Shown: one piece after another, positions 1-12,360 of the stretch
Layout: each line of letters begins with the position of its first letter
Position numbering within the stretch: the first letter of the stretch is position 1
NCBI GenBank assembly: GCA_038049695.1
Contig: CP142454.1
Coordinates: 21,891,001 to 21,955,000, forward strand
DNA length: 64,000 bases
Direction of reading: 5' to 3'
Source: Cinnamomum chago
Lineage: Eukaryota > Streptophyta > Magnoliopsida > Laurales > Lauraceae
Program-made: the position numbers and the translations under genes
The notes under the pieces: model-generated
The model's database searches: none
Seen by the model: only the letters and a program-made list of their open reading frames with translations
What the model was told of the DNA's origin: nothing

Positions 1-1045
1 TATATATTATATTCCCTAATAATACAGAAAAAACATGAAAATAACACAACACTGGCTAAATTACACGACACTATCATCATTATTTCATAGATCAGCAACC
101 AATTATGCAGTACCCAAAAATTGCCAACAGAATGGGATTTGCTGAGACCGTTAAAAAAAAAAAAGATGAATGAACCCTTAGTGTTATGGCATCCTTAGGG
201 TTCTGGTATGAACCTCTGTAGCAAATCTTACATGAAAAGAAGTTTCCATGAACTCTTTTAGCCTCAGGTATAGTGGCACTCCTTTCTCATAAATAATGGA
301 AATGGTTTTCTTTTCATTTGTTCTTGTTTACTTTCTTCCCTCAAATTTGATATGCTTGTTATTCAGCCAAAACATGTAGACACTATGCATTCATATCTGT
401 ATTTACAGAGACAAGGGAAATATTCATGCCAGCTTTTTCTACAAGCAATTTTATGGACATTTGGCAGGAAAAATTCAGTTGGGTTTTTAACAATAAGATA
501 GGCTCACTGGACTCTATTTTTTGGAAAGCCATTCTATGATTCAATGATTCTATTTTTTTTATTTTTTGGGAATCATACAAATGTTCTCTAATACTCCTAA
601 TTAATGGGTACAATCCATTCTATCATTCAATGCCCAAAACACTATAAATATAGTATAGGCAAGACACTTAATCATTTAATTTAGACATCAGCGCAGGACT
701 CACATGTGACTGACAGTCAAAACACATCAGAGTTTGGTAGTACATGTGGTTATAAACTAAGGCCTTTCTTTTTATAAAACATGCATTTACTTAGGTGGCA
801 TAGAATAAGAGGAGGAAACAGTAAACGAAAGCATGCAGGTAACAGAACGTCATCTTCTAGTTCAGTAAAGACAAAACAATGACAATGGCCTTGATAACTC
901 CATGTGCATTGCAAGTGCCTTTATTTCTTAAGTCTCACTGCCAAAGGCAATGAGAAGCATGCTTAAGGAAACATCTTTTTCGTACTAGAGCATTTGAATA
1001 ACGAAGGGGTAAAAACTAAAAATAGAGAGATACTTAAGAACATAC
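1..1045 (-). other. Intron of the VIH-type gene (partial)
   Basis: This lies downstream of the exon ending at 1046 on the minus strand (donor GTATGT). It contains only short spurious reading frames. No continuation of the kinase (the expected GIPVP-like motif) could be found on the minus strand, so it is read as intron reaching the window edge. Confidence 0.6.
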
Positions 1046-2823
1046 CTCATATACCTTCCTTCTATCATGGAGAAGATGTTGTTGTTCCAATTCATTCACT
1101 AGAAAGGGCCTAAGAAGGAAACCGATAAAACAAAGTCTCATTTTAGTGGGGCAGAATTCAGAATTGTAATATTTTAATATTTTGCCTCTACATTTACTAT
1201 TGGACACGAACACTTTCCTTTAGATAGAAGCTAATCAACATAGAGTTCTACATACATACATATCTACCCTGCAACGTAATAGAAGTATGCAAAATATTCA
1301 TGACATGTGAAAACCAAAAGAATAGCTCAGATGCAAACCGTTTTTCTTTCTTTGAGAACGCACAAACTAATCACTTTCCTTAAGAGAAGGAAATGAATAA
1401 ACAGTGCATTGCTGACATGGTGTTCACTCATGAATCACATGGGGTACCATATTTCAAAATAAAAAGTTGGAGCACACAATGGATGGCTCCAAAAACAGTA
1501 TGCAACAGAGATGCATACAACATCATTCATGTTGTACAAAATTCTTAGTATGTACACCATATAATTTACATCAAGAAATTAACATGAACTAAGCAAAAAA
1601 AAACTTCAAAATGAGAACCAGTTTGCATTAACTATATAAGTGTCTCCTTGCTGGTTCCACCTAAGATCAATTTAACTCTCCCACTCACTACCCCCTCCCC
1701 TCCCCCACCCCCCGAACAACGAAAAAAAAACCCGAAACTCAGCCCAATTTATTTTACACTCATCTTACTAATATTTTACCATTAAATTTATATTCTTCTA
1801 TAAATGTTTTCATCATTGATCTTTAGGACCTCAAAATACATACCTATTAGGTAGATTTGTAGGAGAATTTACCTCCAATACCTCCCCCCACCCCACCCCA
1901 AAAAAAACACCTACACAACACAAGAGCGAGAGAGAGAGAAAGAGAGAGAGAGAGAGTGAGAAGCATCTATGTGGGTGGCAAACAATTAATACTAGATGTG
2001 TGGCAAACAATTAATAACTATAAGTGCAAAATAACTTGTAGGTGAGCATAGCCATGTACTGAACTGTCATTACACATGTTATAGAAACTCTCTCTCAGCA
2101 ACTAGCATTTTTTGTTAAAAATAAAATAAAATAAGGGCAAATCATAACATGTCCAATCATACTCACACAACCAGAGTTTTTTAACCCAGTGGTTTCACTA
2201 GAGTACTAGACACAGCCAACTACTGGGTTGAGTGGACGAGGAAACTGGTGGGTCGATCAGGCAGGTCAGTAGATTAATTTCTAATTATTGTATTACAGAT
2301 ATTTATATTTATAACAAATTATATACAGGGAAATATATAAAAAATAACAAAAAAACAAAGAAGTGTATATTTTCCTACTAGAATCAAAATATATTCCATA
2401 AGAATTGTGCTCCCAATTTCAGTTCCCATTTAAGTATATTTTGGGTTTTACCATTCTATCAAGTCTAAATCTTCTTTGCGGTATTTGTTTGATTTTGATA
2501 TGAAAAGACTCGTTACTCAAAAAAAGAATGTAAAGATAGAAATTCCCTTAAGTCAACTCAGCCAACTAATCCAAAAAAAAATGAGCCAAGCCAAGTCACA
2601 AGTCAACCAAGTGGGTTGACCAGCCTCAATGAAACTCTTCCAAGTTGAGTTCAACCTGAGTCAATCGATCCCCTTGTCAGAAAATTATAATCACGACGCA
2701 AATGCTTAATGAGAACCAGTGATCGGGTTCACTGGCCGAAAGCCCAGAGAGAGCTCCTTCATCTTACTATATTCTGATTTGGCTTCTTGTACTCAAGATG
2801 AAATGATGGAGAAGAATACTAAT

Positions 2824-2859
<36 letters not shown>

Positions 2860-5497
2860 TGAGTTGATAAATTATAAGAGAATTGGATTGGGTTATGTGT
2901 GAAGAGATGAGTTCACATGAGTTGGAGAGATTTGAATAGATGGATTGGAGAGTGTAATGAGATATGTTCTTTAAAAAAAATTACTCATCAAAAGTAAGTT
3001 CCCAACTTGTCAGAAAAAAAAAATAGCAAGATGAGTTGGATAGATTGAATATAGAAATGTTGGCTGTTTTTAGGAGACACTTTGGAACTGTCGGTTTCAT
3101 GCATACATCATATTGGAAATTATACATTGACATTTTTTTTCTTTTCTAATTGGTAACATGACTCAAACCCACAACCTCAAGTTTGCAGTCTAAACAACTA
3201 AAAAAAAAAAATTCAAAAACAAACATAGTAGGATGGTTCATGTAAAGAATAATATATACAAATGCTATAGCATTACTAAAGAACTAGCTCAGTGCAATAG
3301 CCCATAACAAAAATTTAAGCTCCAAACAAAGAAGGCAAGCATGTAAAAGCAAAACACACTCACATGTGCACACACAAGCATGCAAACACATGCACCAAAA
3401 AAGGAAAATATTATTAACAATGTAATCATAATACAAGGTTAAAAAATAACTCACTTCCGTAAAGCAGCATATGACTCAGCCTTTTGAAGTGGATAACCAG
3501 ATGAATAGAAAGCAATCAAACAATCGCATATCGGCCAACTACAAGAGAAATACATCTAGTCAATAGCCAAATCATTCATTAAGTAAGAACTGATTAAGTA
3601 ACCACTTCATTTATTATATCGAGCAAGGATGGCTTGAAATCAATGAGAAGTACTAAAACCAAAAAGAAGATCATAATTAATAAATCATAATGGAGAAGGA
3701 AAAAAAAGGAGGATTAAGGTAAATAGATTGCAAAAAAAGGATCAATATGCTTTCATAATTTAGTAACTTTCCTGGTAGTTAAAACATGAATTTATCGATA
3801 GCTTAAAGATTTTAAAAGAAAAAAGTAAAAAAAAAAAAAACCCTTACCCTTAAGGGTAGACACAGGTTCAAATAAGAGATAATTGCTTCTGCTAGAAAAT
3901 CATCATAACTAAGTAGCATGCCAGCAGAAAATTGATCTAAGAAATAAGAAATGATCAAACTCCAGGATTGCTTTTAAGTTCCATTTTATAGTTTCATTAT
4001 CATGTTTTCTACATATAGGATATGTGGGAAAGATAACTTGCATCTTAGATTCCCTTTCTATGCCTTACAACAAAAGGGTGTGTGAATTGTTTCCATAACT
4101 TGTAACTGGCATGTGCATTAACAAATTACAAATTAACATATTTAACATCCATCCTTTTTGCTAACATGGACAATACCCACGATCATATGTTCCTCAGCAG
4201 GCAAATGACAACCTGATCAGCTTGCTATGGAAGGAACTTCTAGTACGATGATCATGTCCAGGCCTCAGTTTTTTTCTTGTTCTTAAGCCTTATCTTCATT
4301 CAGATCATTTTCTTGTTTTTGTAATGTTTTCCAATTTTAATAAAGGATAGTAACCATTTCCAAAACAAACAAACATACGAAAAACAGAAACCAAAAAACA
4401 GTACTTGGAACAGAGAAAACAGAGTCCAAGTAGTCATACTTCTCCACTGCATCTTCAAGAATGACCTTGTCTCCAAACATTATGATCTGCATTACAAAGA
4501 ACACGTAATAAGAAATTTAACCGAGACATGATCAAGTTATTTTCCAAAACCACGTTACAAAATGGGAACACAAGATTTCCAACCATCTACTATAAACAGT
4601 TCCCCCGTGTCATAATCTAGCAATGAAGTTTGATTTGAACAAAATATAGTATGGATCGATGGATAAGCAAGTAACTGTAGAAAACAGAGTATAAATCTAG
4701 AAGATGGTCTTTACGATGGATAAGCTGCTGCCATCTCAAGTAACTGTGTGTATAAATCTAGAAGATGTGTACATATCCTCTCAACAGAGCCAGTTGCAAT
4801 AGAGTAACATAGAAACTTGAGAAATGATGAGCAGAGACACCTTTTTTTCTCTCCTAGTTTGCTCAACAAAGAAAACTTGGGGATTCAAACACTCATATAA
4901 CAGTCAGTATCGAACAGTTGCCATTTCGACTATTCATGATCATGATCAATAACGGATTTCAGCCATTAGAATAAGATTCTCATATATTGATACATTACAG
5001 ATAGAGATCAGCTCAATGCACATACGCATTCCACAACAATCAAGTCATACGTTTCCACATCAAACGTCTAAAACTCCACAAAGACAACCAAATTAATAAT
5101 CAAAACCAGAAATGCAAACGAAATGCGGATCAAAGACCAAACACAACGACATTCATCTATAAACAACGATTCTCTACCGAACATACCTCAAATTCGCCGA
5201 ATGCTTGAAGCCTGTCTAGGATCTGCCCCATCGGAGCAGAAAAAACCTGTGAATACGAACATCATCAATAGCCAAAAAATCACATGCGAATCCATTCAAA
5301 CAGCAGAGATATAAAAGAAAACTTCGTTTCAAGAGAACAGAAGAGAAAGAGAGAGATGGAAGCGAAGACGTTCGATCTTCGAGAAGAGGCGAGAAAGAAA
5401 GCGAGGGATTAAAGGAAAGAACCTCCGCGCCGCACTTCACCTTCTTTTCCATGACGCAGACTCCGATCTTTATCTTCTTAACAGCATTTCCCTTCAT
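1046..5497 (-). CDS. VIH1/VIH2: Diphosphoinositol pentakisphosphate kinase (VIH/VIP1/PPIP5K family), 5' part, runs off left edge
   Basis: Five coding exons on the minus strand join in phase: 5423-5497, 5187-5246, 4440-4486, 3455-3538 and 1046-1109 (330 nt, 110 residues), all with GT donors and AG acceptors. The peptide starts [19 protein letters not shown] and continues through [59 protein letters not shown] and [20 protein letters not shown]. That is the N-terminal pre-ATP-grasp/ATP-grasp region of plant VIH1/VIH2. The family phosphorylates InsP6/InsP7 to make InsP7/InsP8 in the cytosol and links phosphate status to signalling; the C-terminal half is a phosphatase-like domain, which is not in this window. 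The start is the first ATG after an in-frame stop at 5531-5533. The next exon (about residue 111 on) was not found in 1-1045, so that intron exceeds 1 kb. Family assignment is firm; which paralogue is not known. Confidence 0.93.
1927..1956. repeat. GA microsatellite (intronic)
   Basis: Near-perfect GA tract with one AA interruption, inside the large intron (3454 to 1110) of the VIH-type gene. Confidence 0.85.
2825..2857. repeat. GA microsatellite (intronic)
   Basis: About 16 uninterrupted GA units in the same intron of the VIH-type gene. Confidence 0.9.
3145..3205 (-). repeat. tRNA-derived SINE remnant (box B only)
   Basis: Read on the minus strand this has TTGAGGTTGTGGGTTTGAGTC, a degenerate Pol III box B in the context seen again at 21.78 kb, next to an A/T-rich stretch. 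No clear box A or target duplication was seen. It is likely a decayed SINE fragment in an intron. Confidence 0.4.
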
Positions 5498-5524
5498 CTT
5501 CTTCTTCTTCTTCTTCTTCTTCTT
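5498..5524 (-). repeat. (AAG/CTT)9 microsatellite in the 5' UTR of the VIH-type gene
   Basis: Nine perfect CTT units on the plus strand (AAG on the coding strand) directly abut the ATG at 5497 and continue imperfectly to about 5545. They lie in frame with the start but behind an in-frame stop at 5531-5533, so they belong to the 5' leader. GA/GAA-rich leaders are common in plants; any effect on translation is inference. Confidence 0.85.
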
Positions 5525-8517
5525 CGTCTTCTACTTCTTCTACTGTAGCCTTCCTTCGTTCTATGAAATCTGAATCTGGAAATGGAGGAATCGAGAATCT
5601 TCTTCTTCTACAGATTGAAAGGGTCAAAGAAGAGTGAATATGCAGAGAAAGATGCGGTGGAAAAATGAGAGCTGGAAAAGCGATATCCAAAAGCAACCGC
5701 TTCCAGTCCTTTGGTTCCAGTCCTCCTTTATGACTTTATTTTTTTAGAGAAAGGGATGCGTCACGCGAGAGGAAGCTGATAAATATGGCAAAGCGCGCAA
5801 ATATGGCCAGTCAATTTATATATTGCATTTAGTAACTACGAGAAGATTGTGCGGTTAGTCGAGAAGGGGACGTACTCTCCGACGTGGACGTCTCGTGAAG
5901 ATGAGTGTGGCCCACCCAAGATACTGAATCTCGATGGATCTCGTAAATGCAGAACGAATCAGGGCCGTGGATTTATTTAGTGGGAGAGTCATGATCTTAT
6001 GGAAAAATTAGGGGAATTTTGATCATATGTTGATGCTGGTGGAGGGGTTTCCAATTTGCATGTGAAATTTTGGAGAAAATGAACATACGTTTAATGTCTG
6101 TGGAGAAGCTTGGGTTCTATTACTGTTTTATCTTGGACTGATTGAAGCCATTTATAAGATTGGATTGGATTGTACTCAACTCTATTTTTGAAGCAATCAA
6201 TGTCACCTCCTCCCCCCAATACTCTCATACACAGACGCATGTGCTTAACTAGCTGTGATACATGCATGACATGAACTTAATTATTTTGAGAATTGCTACA
6301 TGTCACAGGCTTTGGTGAAAATCAAATATTATTGCACGCCTGCCATGTAATACTAAGAGTTACAAATGAGAATGGTCCACCCATTTTACATTTTAGGCCT
6401 TACAAATGAAGGATGAGTTATGTATATGATCCTAAAAAATACTCTAATTAAATCTTTTATCCTTATCTCTATAATGCTGACCAGTTTAATTTATATTTGC
6501 TCAACTTACCTACAAATATTTTGATATGAGTTTATTGAATGAAGAAAAGGCATGCCCATTAGGAGTGAATGAATTTGTGACATGATTAGTAAAATGATGA
6601 ATCGTGTTGGTTGTCCATCCTTATTCCTGAGCGATCATAATTATGGCCGAGCCCTCACCCAAACCATAAAACCATTGTTATGCCGTTTTTCATTACCAAA
6701 TAATTTTGGGATAAGTAGTAGTTCAATGGGGTGTCAGATCGAGTTACGGAATATGTATTTTGCGAGTTGTACCGTGAAAGTCACAGCAGGAGTTAAGGGT
6801 GTATTTTTATTTACATTATAAAAAAAAGATAGGATTTAGTGGCCTCGTAGTCACTAAGAACTGAAAATGGATAATATGCAGTGGGGCATGGGGAAAGTAG
6901 ATAGAATAATATTAGTATCATGATGGAATGGAAATTAGAAAGGCACGTTGTCCAGTGCCTAAGTGGTGCGGTTTTGTTGCTGTTGATGGCAATTCCTGTC
7001 TCTATCCCTCTTCTAAAGATTCCATATTTAGATGGAGTTTTCTTCTTCTAGTCATGAAGGTTCAAATGCGTATCTAATAGGCGGATAAATAGTGCTAGGC
7101 TGATTTTTCTTATGGTATAGTCCACTCACGACCACTAAGGTTCCTATGAATGAAATTTGCTTTGGGCTCAACTTTTGCTTCATAACAAGTGTCATGCACG
7201 TTGAATTGATATAGGTGTGATAATCATTTTTCGAAATATGAAACCAGTCATTCTTTTTCTTCTTTATTATTTTAAACGATGAAACCAATTTTTGATGCAT
7301 TGATTAAGTCACTCCTCCTGCGGCAGAAAGTTGGTTAGGTTACAAAAGAACTTAATTTTGTGATATGAATGGAATGAATGGAGCAAATATGAGCCCATCA
7401 TGGATGAGAAAAACAGGGAACGATCAGTACAATGATCTCTCACAAATTGAGGACACAGACCCTCTAATGTTTTATATATGAAGCAGCTCAATAATACATG
7501 ATTTTAAAATAGGACATGTGGTATTTTTTGTAAGCTTAGGTTCCGTTGGAAAAATGGATAGAAGATAACCCATTTGTTTTGGCCATGTGACCACTTATCC
7601 TTTTAGGTGGGAATACATGAAAATATAATATACTCCATGAGTAGACTAAAAACATGTATTGAATTGCTTTAATGAATGAGATAATGCCTCCTAACACCAC
7701 TGGAACATGTTAAACATGGAAACAAAAGAAAGTGGTGAACTTATTTCCCATATTACTGGGAAGCAAAAGATTAATACGAGATGGGCCCCAAAGGACAACC
7801 CTCTTTTGTGGAAGAGGGAGGTCACCACCATACGCACACGATTGGGCCGGGCTCCCATTTATTAAACACTACTCCCATTTATTAAACACTAGCCTTACTT
7901 CTGCCTACTCGGACAACAGTCCCATGATCCCGTCATACAATCACCAGTCGTTAGAATGGGACCGGGAAGAGCCGAAGAGGTCATTGAAAAAAATCTATGA
8001 TGGCGTGGAAAGGCTCGTTGTCGTATGTTTACGTGGTGGCTTTCAGTGGCAGTTGAAAGACTCAAGATTCTCTAGTGAGATGGATCTTCTTCTTATCTGG
8101 ATGGAGACGAGTTACTCTTTTAGTTAAAGCTTCAAATGTCCATTCAGTCAGTGGCTCAGGAAAAGAGAGAAGATTCATGCACCATGAAAAGAGAGATGAT
8201 GCATGCACCATGTATGAGTGAAGATTAACATGATCTCAGCCATGATTAATTATATGCAATAATCACATTATTAATCATTGGCATATTCATTAAGTAATAC
8301 ACTGTCCTCAGATTCAAATATGAGGGCCAAAAAAATGTGAGTACTTTTCTTTTTCTTTTTTTTTTGGTGAAATATTGTGAGGCCTACTTGGGTGCACAAT
8401 ATGGTGCAATTGAATTGAAGGGTTTCAATGTGAATTATGGGTGTTATCGAGAAAATGTGAATTATAGGTGGGTCGAAAATCAAATCATACCCATTATTAT
8501 ATTATTAAAAGTAGTTG

Positions 8518-8671
8518 ATCTTCTTCTTGAGAGGGTATAATTATGTAAGTTTTTTGTGGTGTCTTTTGTTTGTGTTTGGTGGGAGATGATACAATACTCT
8601 TATATTTTTTTCTTCCCTCGTTGTAATCTCATTTTTTAATGAATGAATGATTTTGTTACTAATAAAAAAAA
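8518..8671 (+). mobile_element. 5'-truncated L1-type LINE tail with 19-bp target duplication
   Basis: The 19-bp sequence ATATTATTAAAAGTAGTTG occurs at 8499-8517 and again at 8672-8690, flanking a 154-bp insert that ends in an A tract (about 8664-8671). Long direct repeats plus a 3' A tail are the mark of target-primed reverse transcription. The insert (TTTGGTGGGAGATGATAC, then a TTTTTAATGAATGAATGA-like end) looks like the 3' end and UTR of a plant L1. The perfect duplication implies a fairly young insertion. Confidence 0.8.
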
Positions 8672-9400
8672 ATATTATTAAAAGTAGTTGTACATTTGCA
8701 AGTTCCCTAGACTGATCATGAATGCCCTTAATCATCAAAAGAAGACAGATGAGAATGGAGAAGAGGCATTGTGACATGGATAAATGGAGATGGATGATTT
8801 ATGATGTGGGCGAGGGGCATATTGTGTATACTGTATAGTTAATGGTGGGATTGAAATTTGATTGAAGAATTTATGTTGATTTTAAAAAATTTACCACAGG
8901 ATTTGATAGAGAAGAAACAGAACAATGTGGAGCATTCTCATTTGTTCTACTATGTTGTCTGCCTCCTTGCGGTGGGATTCTCCATCTTTTTTCTTCTTCA
9001 TTCTTCTCCTTTTTTTTCCCTTTTAAATCTCCCACAGCCCACAGGGATACTCGTCATTTTTTATTAAGAACAAATAAAAGCAATACGGACTATCTGGAAA
9101 AATATATATTTTAGTTCCTGATGGAGTAATCCAGACAATGATGTGTATGTTGTAAGCTGATGTGTATGTCTGGATTTTTTTTTTTCCTCTCTTTCTTAAA
9201 AAAAGAAAAACAATTGCACTTTGCCAAGTCCATATTTGTTATAGAATCCGAAGTCAATTCAAGCACACTTAAACTAACCAATTCAATCAGATCTGACGTA
9301 TTGGGTCAAGCTTTGGGATGGCCCATTTTATTCAGGTGACTTGATATTATAGACAATTGACTTTGGGTTAAGAATACTCTAAACCCAATTCTAACTTCTA

Positions 9401-9783
9401 AGAGCATCTCCATGAGAGATATCAAATTTGGAGATGCCTTTTTGAAAATGAAGGCTTATTATGTGGCAAAATCTGGCATATGTAATTTGACATCCTTACT
9501 TGAGCAACTCAAAGAGAGATGTCTAATTATTATTTTATTATTATTTTTATTTTACCCTCATTTGCTTTATTACATATTTATCAAATTTGTACTAAAGAAT
9601 TCAAATGCAAGTATATTTATGATTATTTTATTCAAAAAAAGAAAGATTTGACATCTGCTTTATGGTATTACAACTATCAAATGCCATGTAAGATTAGACA
9701 AATCTCTTGGAGACAAGGTAACATGTTATTTATAACCATTGAGAGTTGATATGAACAAATATAGTATCTATCGGAGTTGCTCT
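9401..9783. mobile_element. Probable MITE with AGAGCAWCTCC terminal inverted repeats
   Basis: The left end begins AGAGCATCTCCATGAGAGAT and the right end, reverse-complemented, begins AGAGCAACTCCGATAGATA. The shared AGAGCA(A/T)CTCC termini over a 383-bp AT-rich, non-coding body fit a plant MITE. I could not define a convincing target-site duplication, so the superfamily is open. Confidence 0.6.
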
Positions 9784-10545
9784 ATGATCACCGAACTAAA
9801 TTGGCACCCTTTACCTGCTAAATGGGCGAAACGTATTGTACGAATTTCCTTCTTCGTGGGTGTTGCTAAAGAGATGTTGGATCCCTTTTCTTTAGTAGGA
9901 AATTGTTTTGTGCATTTTAAAAATATATTTTTTATTACAAACAAAGATAATGTGAAGCGAGGCAAACAAAGATAATGTGAAGCTTTTAGATCCTTTGGCA
10001 TTTCACAAATATGCCCCAACAGATAGAAGATTTTCTTCCCTTTGTTGTCTTATAAAGGGTTTATTTCATGGGGGCATCCTTTTTAGATTCGATTAAGTGG
10101 GTTTTATAGAAAAAAAATCCCTTTAAAATTGGATATGACGGTGGTGGACCCAGTCTTTGAGTATTGATGACGGAGGTACTCCTACCCTCATTTTTATTTT
10201 ATTTTTTTATCGCTCTAGCGACTAAAATCAGAATAATGCAGAGCTTCATTGATATCAATAAATGTCGGTTTTTTCCCCACTTTCTTCTTCCTACTTGTCC
10301 TCTTCTTCTTCTCCATAATCTCTTATTTGATTTAATTTATTATTATCATTTTCTTCAAAAAATAATCAATTAAGCATTTTTTTATTGTCTCTAGATGGTA
10401 TGGGTACTATGCAACCATTATTAAGTTCTCAAACCAACACTACCCCCGCCACCCACCAACTCTAAAACCCTATCTATCCCATCTTCAAATCCTCCAAGAA
10501 CCCTACAAGGCTACAAAACCGCTCAACCCCGACTATATTCTCATT

Positions 10546-10604
10546 CAAACCTTCACCCCGACTATATTCTCATTCAAACCTTCATCCATGCCCTCTACTT
10601 CTCC
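10546..10604. repeat. Tandem duplication of about 31 bp
   Basis: CCCCGACTATATTCTCATTC and the following CAAACCTTCA occur twice in immediate succession. This is a simple local duplication with no gene context. Confidence 0.75.
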
Positions 10605-12169
10605 ACTGATTATTTATTGAAGAAGAAGATGACGATGAACTAAATCAAATATGGGATCTGGAGGAGAAAAAGAATAAGAGGATGAAAGTAAAAGAAAAGT
10701 CAACATTCAATTATTCATTGATATTAGTAAATAGGGGCAAAAAAAAGTTAAATAAAAGAAAATTACGTGGGGAGGTCCTCTACCGTCAATATTTAGAGTT
10801 TGGGTCGTTATATCTTATTTTAAAGAATTTTTTTATCCTCTTAAATTAATTAGTAAAGCCCACCTTCCCAACATCTTAAATGCCCAAAATAAAGCTATAT
10901 TCCAACCTCTTACTTTATTCACTATGATTATTAAATTCTGTGACACTTCTCATGTGTTGTAGACAAGGCGCATGGAAGACCAGGTTTAGTACAATATTAT
11001 AAAATTCTTTCTAAAAAAAGGGCAAAAATTAGGTCAGACAAAGATCACTGAAGAGATCAAGGAAACATGTACTTTCTTATCCTCTTTATTTTATTATTAT
11101 TTCTTTAAGAGACAAATTGGGGCGGTGGGTAGGTGGGGCTGGCAAAAGTCCAGCAGCTATGGCATTGTGGTGGGGGCTAGGCTCCACAGTGGGTCCCACA
11201 CATGTGAAACTCATGAATCTGGTTCAGGGTCTCCTATTGTGTTCCAACTGACTTCAGTAAGCATAAGTAGCATGTTCAAGATCAGATCCACAGATTGAAG
11301 AAGTAAGACTAAGATCAGGTGGAAAGTTCTATTTATCCCATCAAATACCCTACAAAGTGAATGGTTAGGACTTGGGATCCCTCACAAAATAACTAGATCA
11401 AGGGGGTGGATCTGCACGATAGTGAAGCTTCCTGTTTTACCACTTTTGTCTTCTTCAATAAATCTAGAGGTGTTATAAATTGCAATTTGATGCACCTGAT
11501 CAAGTATTCTATTTTAGAGACATTGATCAGAACATAACAGAACAGACAAGCAAGTAGCATTCAGTTTCGGTTAGAAAAAGAAACAACCAAAAGTAATGGC
11601 TCTCTCATTGATCTGCTACAAATCAATTTTTATTTTTTTTATTCCTTTTTCCCCCTCTTTTCCTTTTTCTATCATGATCAGAACAGAAAGGTGACTTTGT
11701 ATGGCTCACTCAGATGCACTGACCCAAGTGAATAAAAGAAAGATTCTTCTCCAACTACTATAAGTCCTGTACCCTCTTTGCTATAAAAGGTGAAAACCCA
11801 ACAAAAGTACTAATAGAGAGTAAAGGCAGAAGGGGTGTGATGGTCATTAGCATGTAAATTCTTTTTTTTTTACCCATCTTAGAGGGCTAGGACCCGATCC
11901 TTATGCGAGGAAAGTAGACTTCAAGTGAAGTAGGACAACCCTCAAGTGAGGGAAGGTAACTATCCAGGTTTGAATCCTAGACAATCAGATAAGAACTACC
12001 ACCTCTTACCACTTTGGTGAGAGGTCGTTCCTCATTAGCACGTATTTAATTGCTTTGAACTATCAGTAAGATTCTAGCAAGAATTAGCTTTTACAGAAAA
12101 AAAATGTCTTAAAGTTAAAAAAAAATAACCAAAGAGATAAATACTTTATAACGACATACAAAGGACCTC

Positions 12170-12360
12170 TATTTCATAATATCATGAAATAAGGGACATC
12201 TCATGATATCATGGAATAATTTAACATACAAATGCACAAAATGTTGAATTATTTTATTGTATCATAGAATGTTAATTTTTTCATAAAATTTGCATATATA
12301 GATTATTCCATGATATTATAGAATATCAGGTTATTCCATGTTATCATGGATGGTGTTTTG
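12170..12360. repeat. Cluster of CATGATATCATG-type palindromes (probable decayed foldback/MITE)
   Basis: Several variants of TTCCATGATATCATGGAA occur in both orientations, for example CTCATGATATCATGGAATAA at 12201-12220 and ATTATTCCATGATATTATAG at 12302-12321. The two halves can fold on each other. No clean ends were seen. Confidence 0.5.

Noticed and set aside
5478..5696. 72-codon acidic minus-strand frame ending in a Glu run
   Set aside because: It is the CTT/GAA microsatellite read in another frame of the VIH-type leader.
7732..8127. 131-codon open frame in the intergenic region
   Set aside because: No recognisable family, contains a local tandem duplication and lacks supporting promoter or splice context.
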